Counted from the first letter of the stretch, positions 43,743 through 53,180 are shown. The stretch is DNA of 64,000 bases from Myxococcales bacterium (GCA_016794365.1 JAEUKB010000059.1:62001-126000), one strand, 5' to 3'. The notes: generated by a model from the letters alone, not told the origin. Numbers and translations: made by a program.

Positions 43743-45110
43743 AGCAATGCCGCCCGCCAGGATTCGCCACAGAAAGCGTGGAGCAAACAGCGAAGTCGGT
43801 GGCTGCATCATGTGCATCGCCAGCAGGAACTGCTTGGCCAGCACGCGATCGTGCGCCACCGCGTAATGGAGCCGTCCCATCATCCACGCCAGGATCGGAT
43901 AACCGAGCGGACGCTCTGCTTCCACCTCTGGATAACGGAAGTCTTCACCTGTTGCCATCATCCACGGAACATCGACCAGCTCGGCCAGCAGCTCTTGATA
44001 CTTGCGCGATACGCCAAGCAAAGATCCATCGGTCCGCGCCAGGTGATCCGACAGACAGGTTCCCAGCGCTTGCGCTCCCAAAACTGCGGTCGTCATTCCC
44101 TGTCCATAGATGGGATTGAAGCTACAGTGTGCATCTCCCAAGATCACCAAGCCATCAGGAAGCTCGCTGAGCCGTTCATAGTGTCTGCGCTGATAGCTTG
44201 GGAACTTGTACAGCGCGACATCGCTCTCGGGCTCTGCGTGACGAAGCAGCCTGTACATATCATCGAGCGGAAGCCCTTTGGCATACTCCAGGTATCCTTC
44301 TGGATCTGCGGGCGGATGATCACCAAGCATCCCTGCGGTCAGCGTCACCCAGCGGCCTCCTTCGATCGGTGCGATGATTCCCAGCCGCTTTCCTTGCGGT
44401 GGCTTGCCAATCACATACAGGCTCTTGTAGCTAGGCAGGTGCTCGGGATCGGGCTGCTTGTAGATGCGCGTGGCATACACCACATCGACGCGGACTTTGC
44501 TCTCTTGTGGACCTGACAGACCCAGCGCAGCCAGCCACTTGGGAGTCAGCGAGCCACGACCACTTGCGTCGGCCACCAAGTCCGCAGTCAGCACTTCCGG
44601 TTCGCTGCCCACATCGCGTCTGTGAACCGTGACACCCGTGATGCGATGACGATCTGCACTGGCCACAAGTCCCGTGACATCATGCTGCGACAGCACCCGG
44701 ATGTTCGGGATTTCCACAATGCGGCGTCTTACTTCCTGTTCAAAGAACGGACGCGACATCATCAGCACACAGACTCCGCTTGGGAATCGGATCTTATCGA
44801 CGCCAAAGTGATGCCAGCGTAGGTCGGCGCTGAAGTCTACTTCGATCGCACCTTTGTCTCTTAGGCTCTGGATGATGCCGGGAAACAGCGCTTCAAAAGC
44901 CTGCGCGCCCCGCAACAGGAGTCCATGCAGCTGACGACCCTGCGGCACTCCTTTACGCGGTGTGGCAGAGTCTGTCAGCTCGTCTCTTTCAATCAGCAGC
45001 ACTTCATCAAAGTGCGAAGCCAGCACACGCGCCGCAGCAAGTCCCGCCATGCTCGCTCCCAAGACAATGGCGCGACGAGGATTTCCAGATCGGATCGGAC
45101 GATTCATCAC
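43737..45110 (-). CDS. FAD-dependent monooxygenase (UbiH/PHBH-like)
   Basis: 457-residue flavoprotein hydroxylase. N-terminal Rossmann motif VLGASMAGLAAARVLASH with the acidic ribose-binding residue at LLIERDE; middle motif LVADASGRGSLTPKWL (DG-type variant); C-terminal FAD motif LVILGDAHCSFNPIYGQGMTTAV (GD motif). This three-motif order is that of class A FAD monooxygenases such as 4-hydroxybenzoate hydroxylase. Substrate unknown. Start at the double ATG (45110 or 45107). The NhaR-like regulator follows on the same strand and may act on this gene. Confidence 0.85.
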   Translation of the reverse strand: MMNRPIRSGNPRRAIVLGASMAGLAAARVLASHFDEVLLIERDELTDSATPRKGVPQGRQLHGLLLRGAQAFEALFPGIIQSLRDKGAIEVDFSADLRWHHFGVDKIRFPSGVCVLMMSRPFFEQEVRRRIVEIPNIRVLSQHDVTGLVASADRHRITGVTVHRRDVGSEPEVLTADLVADASGRGSLTPKWLAALGLSGPQESKVRVDVVYATRIYKQPDPEHLPSYKSLYVIGKPPQGKRLGIIAPIEGGRWVTLTAGMLGDHPPADPEGYLEYAKGLPLDDMYRLLRHAEPESDVALYKFPSYQRRHYERLSELPDGLVILGDAHCSFNPIYGQGMTTAVLGAQALGTCLSDHLARTDGSLLGVSRKYQELLAELVDVPWMMATGEDFRYPEVEAERPLGYPILAWMMGRLHYAVAHDRVLAKQFLLAMHMMQPPTSLFAPRFLWRILAGGIAS

Positions 45111-45138
45111 AGACTCCTTGCGTTACGGAAAGGACCAG

Positions 45139-45612
45139 CTAGATCGCAACAGAGATCTCTTCTGGAGACAAAATGCGCAGTACATCTGGCGCAAGCTCTA
45201 CCAAGAATCCGCGCTTGCCACCGTTGATGAAAATCCGTGGCAGCGTCCAGATCGTTGACTCGACATACACCGGCAGCGTCTGCTTGGTACCAAACGGACT
45301 ACAGCCGCCGACTTGATAGCCAGTGTAGCGCGTTACATTCTGCGGAGTACACGGCTGAACCGCCTTACAGCCCAAGAATCGCGCCAGGTTTTTCGTCGAG
45401 ACTTCGCGATCTCCGTGCATCAGGACAAGCAGCGGTTTTTTTTGATCATTTTCAAACACCAAGGTCTTGATGACCTGATGTTCATCGACGGAAAGGCTCT
45501 GGGCAGAGTGCTTGGTTCCGCCGTGCTCTTCCCACTCATACAGATGCGGAATGAAGGGCACTTTGTGACTGCGTAGAAAACGAACACCAGTCGTGACAGG
45601 AACTTCGCTCAT
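45139..45612 (-). CDS. ybaK: Cys-tRNA(Pro)/(Cys) deacylase YbaK-like
   Basis: 157 residues of the YbaK/ProX editing family, which removes mischarged cysteine from tRNA(Pro) in trans. The family stretch is VIKTLVFEND (V-K-T-L), then LVLMHGDREVSTKNLAR, and the Gly-rich pocket GYQVGGCSPFGTKQTLPVY, which is diagnostic of the YbaK/EbsC branch. The C-terminus has FINGGKRGFLVEL. Length is standard. It lies 28 bp before the FAD monooxygenase gene on the same strand. Confidence 0.93.
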   Translation of the reverse strand: MSEVPVTTGVRFLRSHKVPFIPHLYEWEEHGGTKHSAQSLSVDEHQVIKTLVFENDQKKPLLVLMHGDREVSTKNLARFLGCKAVQPCTPQNVTRYTGYQVGGCSPFGTKQTLPVYVESTIWTLPRIFINGGKRGFLVELAPDVLRILSPEEISVAI

Positions 45613-45743
45613 GAAAGGTAATTACTCTGCGCTAAGTCGCTGACATCTCGCAACAACTGTCTCTGTAGGGACGCGCTCGCGCTTGACAGATCCACTGCGC
45701 AGCAAGCAGCCTTGTCTCATCAAAGATTAGGAGAAACCAGACT

Positions 45744-47207
45744 ATGCATCGCTTTCGCCTCTCACTTTTGACCGCGTCCTCGCTGCTGGGGATCAGTCTG
45801 TGTGTCTTGTCTGCATCATGTGGTGGTACGGACTCTTCGGATATGCAAACCGACATGGGTTCGGACAGTCCGCATCCTGCGCCCACAGTGACAGCAGTGT
45901 CTCCTACGCGGGCGGTCAACAATGTCGCGACTCCCATCACCATCACCGGCACCGGATTTCGGACAGGAGCGACCGTAACCGTCGGTGGCGTCGCTTGTGG
46001 ATCTGTCTCTGTTGTGTCTGCGACATCCATCACCTGCACGGCTCCTGAAAAGGCTGCATCGTGCGGTTTTGCAGACATCGTGGTGACGCATCCTGATGAC
46101 AAAAAGAGCGCCACCGGATCCAAGCTGTTTGCCTATTCATCGTCGGGACTGGCCTGGGCCACTCCGGTTGATTATCAAGTGGGCAACTATCCTCGTCGCG
46201 TGATCGCAGCAGATCTCAACGGAGACGGAAAGCTCGATCTCGCATCAGCCAATCAGACAGGAAGTACGGTTACGGTGCGCTACGGAGCCGGAGACGGAAC
46301 CTTTCCGATGGACAAGTCTGTCACCGTTGCGATTGGCGCGGCCACGGTTCCGATGGATGTGATTGCGGTCGATCTGAACGCGGACGGAAAGCTCGATCTG
46401 GCGACGGTGAATGCGGGCGGAATGGGCTCTGTCTCTGCGCTGATCAATCAAGGTGATAACAGCTTCAAAGCCACCGTGACTGCGACAAACGGAAACGGCT
46501 TCACAAACGGCGTAGCACTGGCCAGCGGAGACTATAACGGAGACGGCAAAGTCGATCTCGTGGTGTCTTCTAGCTCCACGCTCTATGTCCTTCCACTTGC
46601 GGGAGACGGAACCGGAGCATTCACCGCTGGCACCATTCGTACCGTAGGCGGAAACTCGTCCGACATCGCGCTGTTCGATATGGACGGGGATGGAAAGCTC
46701 GATCTGGTGACGGCCAACTTCAGCACCAACAGCGTCACGGTTTCGCTCGGCGCGGGCAACGGAACCTTTAGCAATCCGCTCAACCAGAATGCTTCGACTC
46801 GTCCGGGCGGACTGTTTGTGACGGATCTGGATGGCGATAAGAAGCTGGATGTGGTGGTCGCCAACACGGTCGGAAACAACGTCAGCGTGCTGCTCGGAAC
46901 GGGTGGCGGACTGCTCGCGAATCCGGTCCAGCTTTCACTGGGAACCAACTCTCCCGAAAGCGTGTGGGTGACAGACTGGAACGGAGACGGCAAGCCAGAC
47001 ATCGTGACCGCCAACAGCCAGAGCAACAACTGGAGCTACTTCCAAGGCACAAGTCCAACCCAGTACGCAGCGCCGGTTCATACGATGACCGGAACGACTC
47101 CTTCGGGAGTGATCGGTGCCGATCTGAATGCCGATGGCATGCAGGACTTGGTGCTGGCCAACGCCGGAAGCAACAACCTGCAAGTCATCCTGGCCGCTTG
47201 TAAGTAA
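45744..47207 (+). CDS. IPT/TIG and FG-GAP/VCBS repeat lipoprotein
   Basis: 487 residues: signal peptide with lipobox-like LSASC (Cys about 27), short Asp/Ser linker. One IPT/TIG domain lies at about 45-130 (PTVTAVSPTRAVNNVATPI, TITGTGFRTGATVTVGG). A beta-propeller of seven FG-GAP/VCBS repeats follows, with calcium loops DLNGDGKLDL, DLNADGKLDL, DYNGDGKVDL, DMDGDGKLDL, DLDGDKKLDV, DWNGDGKPDI and DLNADGMQDL. One blade per loop gives a full seven-bladed propeller. Probably a surface-exposed binding protein; ligand unknown. Its TAA is directly next to the convergent acyltransferase stop. Confidence 0.88.
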   Translation: MHRFRLSLLTASSLLGISLCVLSASCGGTDSSDMQTDMGSDSPHPAPTVTAVSPTRAVNNVATPITITGTGFRTGATVTVGGVACGSVSVVSATSITCTAPEKAASCGFADIVVTHPDDKKSATGSKLFAYSSSGLAWATPVDYQVGNYPRRVIAADLNGDGKLDLASANQTGSTVTVRYGAGDGTFPMDKSVTVAIGAATVPMDVIAVDLNADGKLDLATVNAGGMGSVSALINQGDNSFKATVTATNGNGFTNGVALASGDYNGDGKVDLVVSSSSTLYVLPLAGDGTGAFTAGTIRTVGGNSSDIALFDMDGDGKLDLVTANFSTNSVTVSLGAGNGTFSNPLNQNASTRPGGLFVTDLDGDKKLDVVVANTVGNNVSVLLGTGGGLLANPVQLSLGTNSPESVWVTDWNGDGKPDIVTANSQSNNWSYFQGTSPTQYAAPVHTMTGTTPSGVIGADLNADGMQDLVLANAGSNNLQVILAACK

Positions 47208-47738
47208 TCAGTACGAGCGCAGCACCCGCGCCGGATTTCCCGCCACAATCGTGCGCGGCGCGACAGACTGCGTCACCACCGCCCCCGCTCCCACCTGGGC
47301 ATTGCGTCCCACGGTCACACCGGGCAGCAGCACGGCTCCTACGCCGATGTCGCAGCCCGCTTCCAGCGTCACTTTTGCAAAGCCAAGCGGTCGATGCAGG
47401 ATCGGCTCCCACGAATCATCGGGAGCCAGCGGAAGCTCATGCGCAGAGGTCAGGATCATCACACGCGGACCGATTCCTACGTCTTGTCCGATCTCGATTC
47501 CGCCTGCTGCGTGAAAAAACACATCCTGACCGATCCACGATCCGGCACCGATACAGAGCTGGTTTTTGTAATAGCCCTTGAGGATCGCGCGATGTCCGAC
47601 GTAGACGCGCTCGTGAAGGGAGACGTTTTCGGGATGGAAGATGAGTACGCCCGGCTCGATCACCACAGAGTCGGGACAGCAGGCGAGCGCCGATCGATCG
47701 AACTCGCCGCTGCCGTGACTGCGGGGCGGCGGTCGCAT
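47208..47738 (-). CDS. Hexapeptide-repeat acetyltransferase (LbetaH)
   Basis: 176 residues with left-handed beta-helix hexapeptide repeats (V-E-P-G-V-L, I-G-A-G-S-W, I-G-Q-D-V-F, I-G-I-G-P-R, I-G-V-G-A-V, V-G-R-N-A-Q, V-G-A-G-A-V). It has the catalytic His-bearing loop of xenobiotic/maltose acetyltransferases (MILTSAHELPL) and the C-terminal NPARVLRSY (A-G-N-P-A). Likely transfers an acetyl group to a sugar or small acceptor; the substrate is unknown. The ATG overlaps the stop of the TonB receptor gene by one base (TGATG), so it is translationally coupled to it. Confidence 0.9.
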   Translation of the reverse strand: MRPPPRSHGSGEFDRSALACCPDSVVIEPGVLIFHPENVSLHERVYVGHRAILKGYYKNQLCIGAGSWIGQDVFFHAAGGIEIGQDVGIGPRVMILTSAHELPLAPDDSWEPILHRPLGFAKVTLEAGCDIGVGAVLLPGVTVGRNAQVGAGAVVTQSVAPRTIVAGNPARVLRSY

Positions 47739-50608
47739 CAGTACTGGAAGCGCACGCCGAACTGCGCGCGGAAGGGAGTCTGACGGCTGATGACCGTTCC
47801 GAACGTGGTCACGATGTCGCGGTTTTCAAAGCCAGCTTGGTTGCTGCCACCCACCGGCGTCGAAAGATCCAGCACGTTAAACAAGTCCACGATCAGAGAC
47901 AGGTGCTGCTTGATCAGCTCGTGGAAGTCGTACTGAAGTCGGACGTTTAGCTCGACCAAGTCCGGGCTGCGCAGCTCGGTCCACTTGCGGATGTCGTTCG
48001 GGTCTGCCGCCGGGTCCAGTCCGCGCCAGCTATAGCGACCCACGTAGCCCGAGCTGTCTGGCTTGCTCTGACGATAGATGCGCGTCGCCGGAGCCCCGGA
48101 CATATACGTCATGTTCACGCCGCCCGTCAGCCCGTGGAACGTATAGCTCGACTGAACCTTGAGCTGATGACGGTGATCGTCGGCCAGATAGCCGTAAAAG
48201 CGCAGGTCGCGCGGGGTGTCGTTGCGCAGCAGCGTGATCTGATCGTCTGATGTGCCTTCCAGAAACGACAGCGTATAGGCGACAAAGACGGTCCAGTTGG
48301 CGCTCGGACTGCCCGATACCGCAAAGTCTACGCCGTTGTAGCGACGGAACGCAGCTTCACTCGGACGATACGCAAAGACGTTGCCCTTGGTCGGATCCGC
48401 GAAGTTTACGTAGCGACCACCGTCGAGCGAGCTCTGCGCGTTCAGCTCTACGTCTTCCCACTGAAACGAGATCTTGCGATACGAGTAAGTCACACTCCCG
48501 ATGAGGTTGGCGAACAGCTCGCGCTCCAGCGAAACCGTCACCGAGTCCGAGTGTGGCGGGGTCAGGCTCAGCTTCGCGTTGCCGCACTCTATGCGCAGGC
48601 TGCCATCGTCACAGCGACCGCGCAGATCGTAGCCATCGCCGCCGCCCGACGCAGTCACGAAGCGATCAAAGCGTCCCGTCGATCGGGTGTACTGCCATGT
48701 GCTGGCCTGCGACGTTGCATCCGCCGAAAACGTCGGCAACAAGCTCACAACTTCGTTGGCGCGACCATACGCCATCTTGAGCAGAGTCTTGCCATCGCGG
48801 GTCAGATCGATGTTTACGCCGAGACGCGGACCGAAGCCGAGCAGGTTCTGAACCGTCTCTCCGCGTGAGTTCTGGGTGTAGCCGTAATCAGCGCGCAGAC
48901 CCGGAACCACTGTCAGCCAGGACAGCGGCTTCCACGTATCTTGCAAGAACAAACCGACCGCGAAGCCGTAGCGAACCTGCGCCAGCGCTGGATCAAACGT
49001 ATTGAACTGGTAGCAAGGTGTCGCCGCCGAGCCCATCTTCGGGTTCGGATCCACCGGCACGCAGCCATACGGACGCTCTGTCGAGGTCGGATCGCGCGAA
49101 AGCACCGTGCCATCCGCCGAGGTATCGTCCAGGTACGTCGAGTTCGCAGGCGTCGCCGTGTAGTAGTAGTGACGGAGAAACTGACCTTGCAAGCCCGCCT
49201 TGAACGTGTGCTGACCCAGCCAGCCCTTCTTTACCCACGTCACGTTCGGGTCAAACTGCACGCGGAAGCGCTTGTCATCGACAAAGCGCGACTGTCCAGC
49301 GTTGTTCCACGCAATGTTGTTGGCAACGTCAGTATGTCGAGGCGAAACCCGATCGCCAGCAATCGGCTCGACCGCGATGTTGCTGTAGGTGACGCCCGTC
49401 TGTAGGTTGAAGATGACGTTGTCGCTGACAAACCAGTCGTAGTTGAGCGAAGCAAAGTTTCCGCCCTGACGCTGGATGGTTTCCGCTTCGTTCGTCGTCG
49501 AGTTGGTCTGAATCGTGTTGTAGATCCAGGCCGGGTCGGCGTTAAACGACAGCTCCAGCCGATGACGCGCCGACGGAGCCCACGTCAGCTTGACGCGCGG
49601 ATAAGCACCATAAAACTCGCGCGTCGCGTGCTGGACGTTGAGCGGAGCGCCCGGTACCAGCGCCTGCGCGGTATAGCGAAGCTCCGTCGAGATATAGAAC
49701 CACAGCTTCTGCTTTACGATCGGACCGCTCACGTTCAGGTTGAACTGATACGCAGCGTTGGGCGGCCTCGGATCGCTCTGATCAAGCAGTCGTCCTTCAT
49801 ACAGCTGCGTACCCGCTCGCGAGCCCGACGACAGCGCTTGATGGTTGAAGTAAAAGCTCGTATCAACCGCGAACTTGTCCGAGCCACGCTTGGTGACAAG
49901 GTTTATGACACCACCGAGCGAGTTGTACTGCGCGTCGATCGCCAGCAAGCTGGTATCGACCTGACCAATCGCATCGAAGTTGAAGTTCGATGAAAAGGTA
50001 TTGGATACCGGATCGGTGATGTCGAGTCCGTCCACCAAGTAGCGGTTGTGACGGAACGATCCACCGGCCATGACGGGATTGCCGCCGCCCACGACGCCTG
50101 GAAGCTGCTGGACGATGTTTTGGTAGCTTCGTCCCGTCGCGATCTTGGCCTGCTGCTCCGCCGTGAGCACCCGCCCCGTCGAGACTTTCTCGCTGTCGAT
50201 GCGGGTGCGCTCTTCAAAGATCTTGGTCGTTTCGCCCTGCGCAAGCTCTGCCGCAAAGTCGAGCTTGAGCGTGCGCGTCTCACCAAGCTGAAGCTTCACG
50301 CGCCGTCGCAGCGGCTGAAGACCTTCATACTCGACGGTGACTTCGTAGTTTCCGTGCGGAATCGACAGAAAGTCAAACCGGCCATCGTCGTCTGTGAGCG
50401 CCGACTTGCTGCCGCCAATCATCGCTTCGGAGCGGATCGTCACCTTCGCCCCTGGCATCGGTACGCCCGTTCCTGCTTCGAGGATCGTGCCCGAGAGCCG
50501 TGCGTTCTGCTCGCCCACCGCGTACGCCGACTGCGAAACCACGACCGGCGCGGCGCACGCTGCCGCCAAAACAAAGAGTCGCTGTGCAAACAGCCGCCTG
50601 CCTCGCAT
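47738..50608 (-). CDS. TonB-dependent receptor with N-terminal carboxypeptidase-regulatory-like domain
   Basis: 956-residue outer-membrane transporter. Signal peptide (1-30, ends QSAYA), Ig-like CarboxypepD_reg/SpaA-like domain (about 37-115, LSGTILEAGTGVPMPGAKVT and DGRFDFLSIPHGNYEVTV), plug domain (about 130-260, with LDGLDIT-type VDGLDITDPVSNTFSSNF), then a 22-strand barrel ending with the aromatic FGVRFQY. This OmpA-like layout with an N-terminal regulatory domain is common among Oar/TonB receptors of Myxococcota and Bacteroidota. Substrate unknown. The ATG directly follows the TAA of the lipoprotein gene upstream, and the acyltransferase is coupled downstream. Confidence 0.93.
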   Translation of the reverse strand: MRGRRLFAQRLFVLAAACAAPVVVSQSAYAVGEQNARLSGTILEAGTGVPMPGAKVTIRSEAMIGGSKSALTDDDGRFDFLSIPHGNYEVTVEYEGLQPLRRRVKLQLGETRTLKLDFAAELAQGETTKIFEERTRIDSEKVSTGRVLTAEQQAKIATGRSYQNIVQQLPGVVGGGNPVMAGGSFRHNRYLVDGLDITDPVSNTFSSNFNFDAIGQVDTSLLAIDAQYNSLGGVINLVTKRGSDKFAVDTSFYFNHQALSSGSRAGTQLYEGRLLDQSDPRPPNAAYQFNLNVSGPIVKQKLWFYISTELRYTAQALVPGAPLNVQHATREFYGAYPRVKLTWAPSARHRLELSFNADPAWIYNTIQTNSTTNEAETIQRQGGNFASLNYDWFVSDNVIFNLQTGVTYSNIAVEPIAGDRVSPRHTDVANNIAWNNAGQSRFVDDKRFRVQFDPNVTWVKKGWLGQHTFKAGLQGQFLRHYYYTATPANSTYLDDTSADGTVLSRDPTSTERPYGCVPVDPNPKMGSAATPCYQFNTFDPALAQVRYGFAVGLFLQDTWKPLSWLTVVPGLRADYGYTQNSRGETVQNLLGFGPRLGVNIDLTRDGKTLLKMAYGRANEVVSLLPTFSADATSQASTWQYTRSTGRFDRFVTASGGGDGYDLRGRCDDGSLRIECGNAKLSLTPPHSDSVTVSLERELFANLIGSVTYSYRKISFQWEDVELNAQSSLDGGRYVNFADPTKGNVFAYRPSEAAFRRYNGVDFAVSGSPSANWTVFVAYTLSFLEGTSDDQITLLRNDTPRDLRFYGYLADDHRHQLKVQSSYTFHGLTGGVNMTYMSGAPATRIYRQSKPDSSGYVGRYSWRGLDPAADPNDIRKWTELRSPDLVELNVRLQYDFHELIKQHLSLIVDLFNVLDLSTPVGGSNQAGFENRDIVTTFGTVISRQTPFRAQFGVRFQY

Positions 50609-51703
50609 TTAGTTCCCCACCACTTGGCTTGTGGCAAACGGACAGTTCACCTCGGTTGGCGTGCCGCTCGCATCGGTTGCCACCGTCGAGCACGGCAAGC
50701 AGCTGGTGAGCGCTCCGCTTGCTTTGGCGTTTTTGTACACCGCATCGTTTACATCCGGCTTCGGTGCCGTCGCTTGACCGGCCAGCACGCGCTCCTCGCA
50801 GATCGGCGAGTAGGTTCCCTTGGGAAGCTCCGTCGCGGTCCCTGGCACCACAAGCTGAAGCGGCGTAGTGCTCGCCGTCGGAGACGCTTCCTTATAGACC
50901 TTGTACAGCGGCATCGTCACAAACGTCTTGCCGTCTGCGGAAACCGGCACCGGACCCATGTCGATATACGGAACCACCAGCTGGTTAAAGAAGCCGAGCT
51001 GCACCGGCAGTCGCGCGGGCGGCGCCGTGTTCGGCGTCAGCGCCGGATCCACGATTTGGTAGAGCCGATACTCACGCGAGACCACCTTCAGATCCTGATC
51101 GATTCGTCCCGTCGCCGTCGCAAAGCGCTTCACCGACTGGCAAGGCAGCGTGCTCGGCGCTTGCAGATGGATCACTTCCACCACCGCGCTGTAGCTGCCG
51201 CTGCGTCCCGGCTTGCCACCGTTGGCGGACAGAAGCTCTGGGATGTCGGCAAACACCGGATACTGACGGTCTGGGTGAATCAGATCGAGCCGCTCGTCAA
51301 ACGGCTCGTCGCTCTGCGCCGTACACGGGCTGTCGAAGTAGTACACTTGGCCGGCACTCGTTACGTCCAGCGGGTTGCGCTTGCCGTCCGTCCAAAACGG
51401 AGACGTAGCGCTCAGCGAAGACGACACCTTGTTGGTCGTATCCGCCGATCGAGTCGTCGCAAACACCGTATACGGCACCATCGGCCAGTCTCCACGGTTG
51501 TTGCCGACTGCACGTAGCCGATCGATGGTCTTTACCCCAGTGATGAAGTTCTGGGCATAGACGACACCGGCCAGAAACTCTCCATCGTCGGGATAAGGGC
51601 TACAAGCCGAAGCGAAAGAAGCCAACGCAGCGACGGAAAGCAGTCGAGCGGCGGCGGACAAACGAAACAACTCAGTCGAGACGACAGCTCGCTTGGATGG
51701 CAT
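50609..51703 (-). CDS. Predicted lipoprotein co-encoded with the TonB receptor
   Basis: 364 residues from ATG 51703: hydrophobic signal helix and lipobox SACS-type (Cys about 33 in ASFASACS). The mature protein is beta-rich, with several Cys pairs (PCTAQ, TLPCQ, TSCLPCS, NCPF) and no recognised domain. The TAA is directly followed by the ATG of the TonB receptor gene, so both products are made together. By position it may be a surface lipoprotein that feeds substrate to the receptor (as SusD-like proteins do), but no SusD motif is seen, so this is only inference. Confidence 0.7.
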   Translation of the reverse strand: MPSKRAVVSTELFRLSAAARLLSVAALASFASACSPYPDDGEFLAGVVYAQNFITGVKTIDRLRAVGNNRGDWPMVPYTVFATTRSADTTNKVSSSLSATSPFWTDGKRNPLDVTSAGQVYYFDSPCTAQSDEPFDERLDLIHPDRQYPVFADIPELLSANGGKPGRSGSYSAVVEVIHLQAPSTLPCQSVKRFATATGRIDQDLKVVSREYRLYQIVDPALTPNTAPPARLPVQLGFFNQLVVPYIDMGPVPVSADGKTFVTMPLYKVYKEASPTASTTPLQLVVPGTATELPKGTYSPICEERVLAGQATAPKPDVNDAVYKNAKASGALTSCLPCSTVATDASGTPTEVNCPFATSQVVGN

Positions 51704-51762
51704 AGCGGCGCGAATACTTACGCGATGGCCTGCCGCTTTCAAGCTTTTCCCACATGCCCCGA

Positions 51763-52362
51763 CTACCTGGGCTCTAGCTTGACGGATACGGCGGAAAGCT
51801 GCGCGACATAGATGCCGCCTTGACCGTAGCCTCCGCGCTCGCCGTGGCGCTGCTTGTGCGCGCTGCGAACTTCGTGGTCAGCAAACAAGATGCCGGTCAG
51901 TCGCGCCCGGGTGCCGCTCGGCAGCGGAGCCGACAGCCTGCGTCCGAGCAGCTCCAGGCTGCGATCGACCCAGACTCGCCCAAGCTGAAGCGGACCCAGC
52001 GGCCCGCGCTGCCAGACAATCGACCCAATCGTGGTCACAAAGCGACCGTGCCAGCGCTCTGGATCCAGCTCCAAGTCCACGACGCTTACCGGCACGGGTC
52101 CACCAATCGCACGGCGCAAGTCTCGCTCTGGATCAGACAGACACGGAGCATGGTCCAGCGCCCCATCGCCCCACCCCATCGTCACCAGTCGAGTGCGTCC
52201 TTCACTGGGCACTACCGCAAGGACGCGCACTAGCTCTGGTCGCGCAGCCTGTAGCATTCGAGATTGATTCGCTTGGGATCTTAGAATGACTTGGTCCAAA
52301 TCGAGCGCTGACTTTCGGGCATTTTCGTAAAAGCCGACCAGCCGGTGTACGGTGTGCGTCAT
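51763..52362 (-). CDS. Hypothetical protein, possible OB-fold
   Basis: 199 residues if started at ATG 52362, which has GAGGG seven bases upstream but overlaps the ATG of the divergent SDR gene. The next ATG, 52257, gives 164 residues and leaves room for promoters. The core (from about 60) alternates strands typical of an OB or SH3-type barrel (PVPVSVVDLELDPERWHG, FVTTIGSIVWQRGP, GTRARLTGILFADHE) and a final strand. Family not recognised. An upstream in-frame extension lies antisense to the SDR gene and is rejected. Confidence 0.5.
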   Translation of the reverse strand: MTHTVHRLVGFYENARKSALDLDQVILRSQANQSRMLQAARPELVRVLAVVPSEGRTRLVTMGWGDGALDHAPCLSDPERDLRRAIGGPVPVSVVDLELDPERWHGRFVTTIGSIVWQRGPLGPLQLGRVWVDRSLELLGRRLSAPLPSGTRARLTGILFADHEVRSAHKQRHGERGGYGQGGIYVAQLSAVSVKLEPR

Positions 52363-53170
52363 GCAAACCCTCACAGTACTCATCACGGGCGCTTCGAGCG
52401 GCATCGGCGCAGCCCTCGCGCGTGACTTTGCCAAGCGTGGCACCCGATTGGTCTTGGTTGCCCGTCGCACCGAGCGCCTGGAAACACTGGCCAGCGAGCT
52501 ACGCCAGGGCGGAAGTGAAGTCCTGGTCGTCGCTGGCGATGTCACCCGTGACGGTGACATGGAACGAGCCACCGAAGCAGCCATCCGCACCTTTGGCGTG
52601 CTCGATGTGGTCGTCGCCAACGCTGGCTTTGGCGTGCAGGGACTGTTTACCAAGCTCAAGATCGATGACGTTCGCCGCCAGTTTGAAACGAACGTCTTTG
52701 GCGTGCTGCGCACCTTCTACGCAACCTATCCGGCGCTGCGCGACACCAAAGGCCGCTTTGTCATCATCGGAAGCGTGTCGGGTTTCTTCTGCGCACCGGG
52801 CACCATTCCGTATGCGATGAGCAAGTTCGCGGTCCGCGCGCTGGCCGAAGGACTGCACCTAGAGCTGGCCAAGGATGGCATCTCGGTGACGCACATCGCG
52901 CCGGGCTTTGTCGAATCAGAGATCTCGCTCGTGGACAATCAAGGCGTGCTGCACGACACGCCACCGCGACCAAAAGCGCCGCAGTTTCTGTTTATGAAGA
53001 CGCCGAAAGCAGCCAAGCAGATCGTCGATGCAATCGTGGCGCGCGAGCCGCTGCGAATCATCACCGGCCACGGCAAAGTCCTGACGGCAGCCAGTCGCTT
53101 TACGCCAGAGCTGCTGCAAGGCACCTTCCGGCTGCTGAGCGGACGGCTCGCCAAGTTCACCTTGGAATAG
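52361..53170 (+). CDS. Short-chain dehydrogenase/reductase (classical SDR)
   Basis: 269 residues. NADP(H) motif TGASSGIGAALAR (TGxxxGxG), the Arg-rich VLVARRTERLE that favours NADPH, NNAG-like VVANAGFGVQG, and the catalytic Ser...Tyr-x3-Lys set: Ser in IIGSVSGFF and Tyr/Lys in PYAMSKFAV. The C-terminal half has the classical GFVESEIS. Substrate unknown. It starts a plus-strand run of SDR, GMC oxidoreductase and DUF218 lipoprotein (gaps 10 and 5 bp), likely one operon. Confidence 0.93.
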   Translation: MQTLTVLITGASSGIGAALARDFAKRGTRLVLVARRTERLETLASELRQGGSEVLVVAGDVTRDGDMERATEAAIRTFGVLDVVVANAGFGVQGLFTKLKIDDVRRQFETNVFGVLRTFYATYPALRDTKGRFVIIGSVSGFFCAPGTIPYAMSKFAVRALAEGLHLELAKDGISVTHIAPGFVESEISLVDNQGVLHDTPPRPKAPQFLFMKTPKAAKQIVDAIVAREPLRIITGHGKVLTAASRFTPELLQGTFRLLSGRLAKFTLE

Positions 53171-53180
53171 AGACGACGCC

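Noticed and set aside
50048..51517. 489-codon + strand open frame across the TonB receptor and lipoprotein genes
   Set aside because: Arg/His-rich composition, crosses two genes of the other strand and lacks domain or start signals.
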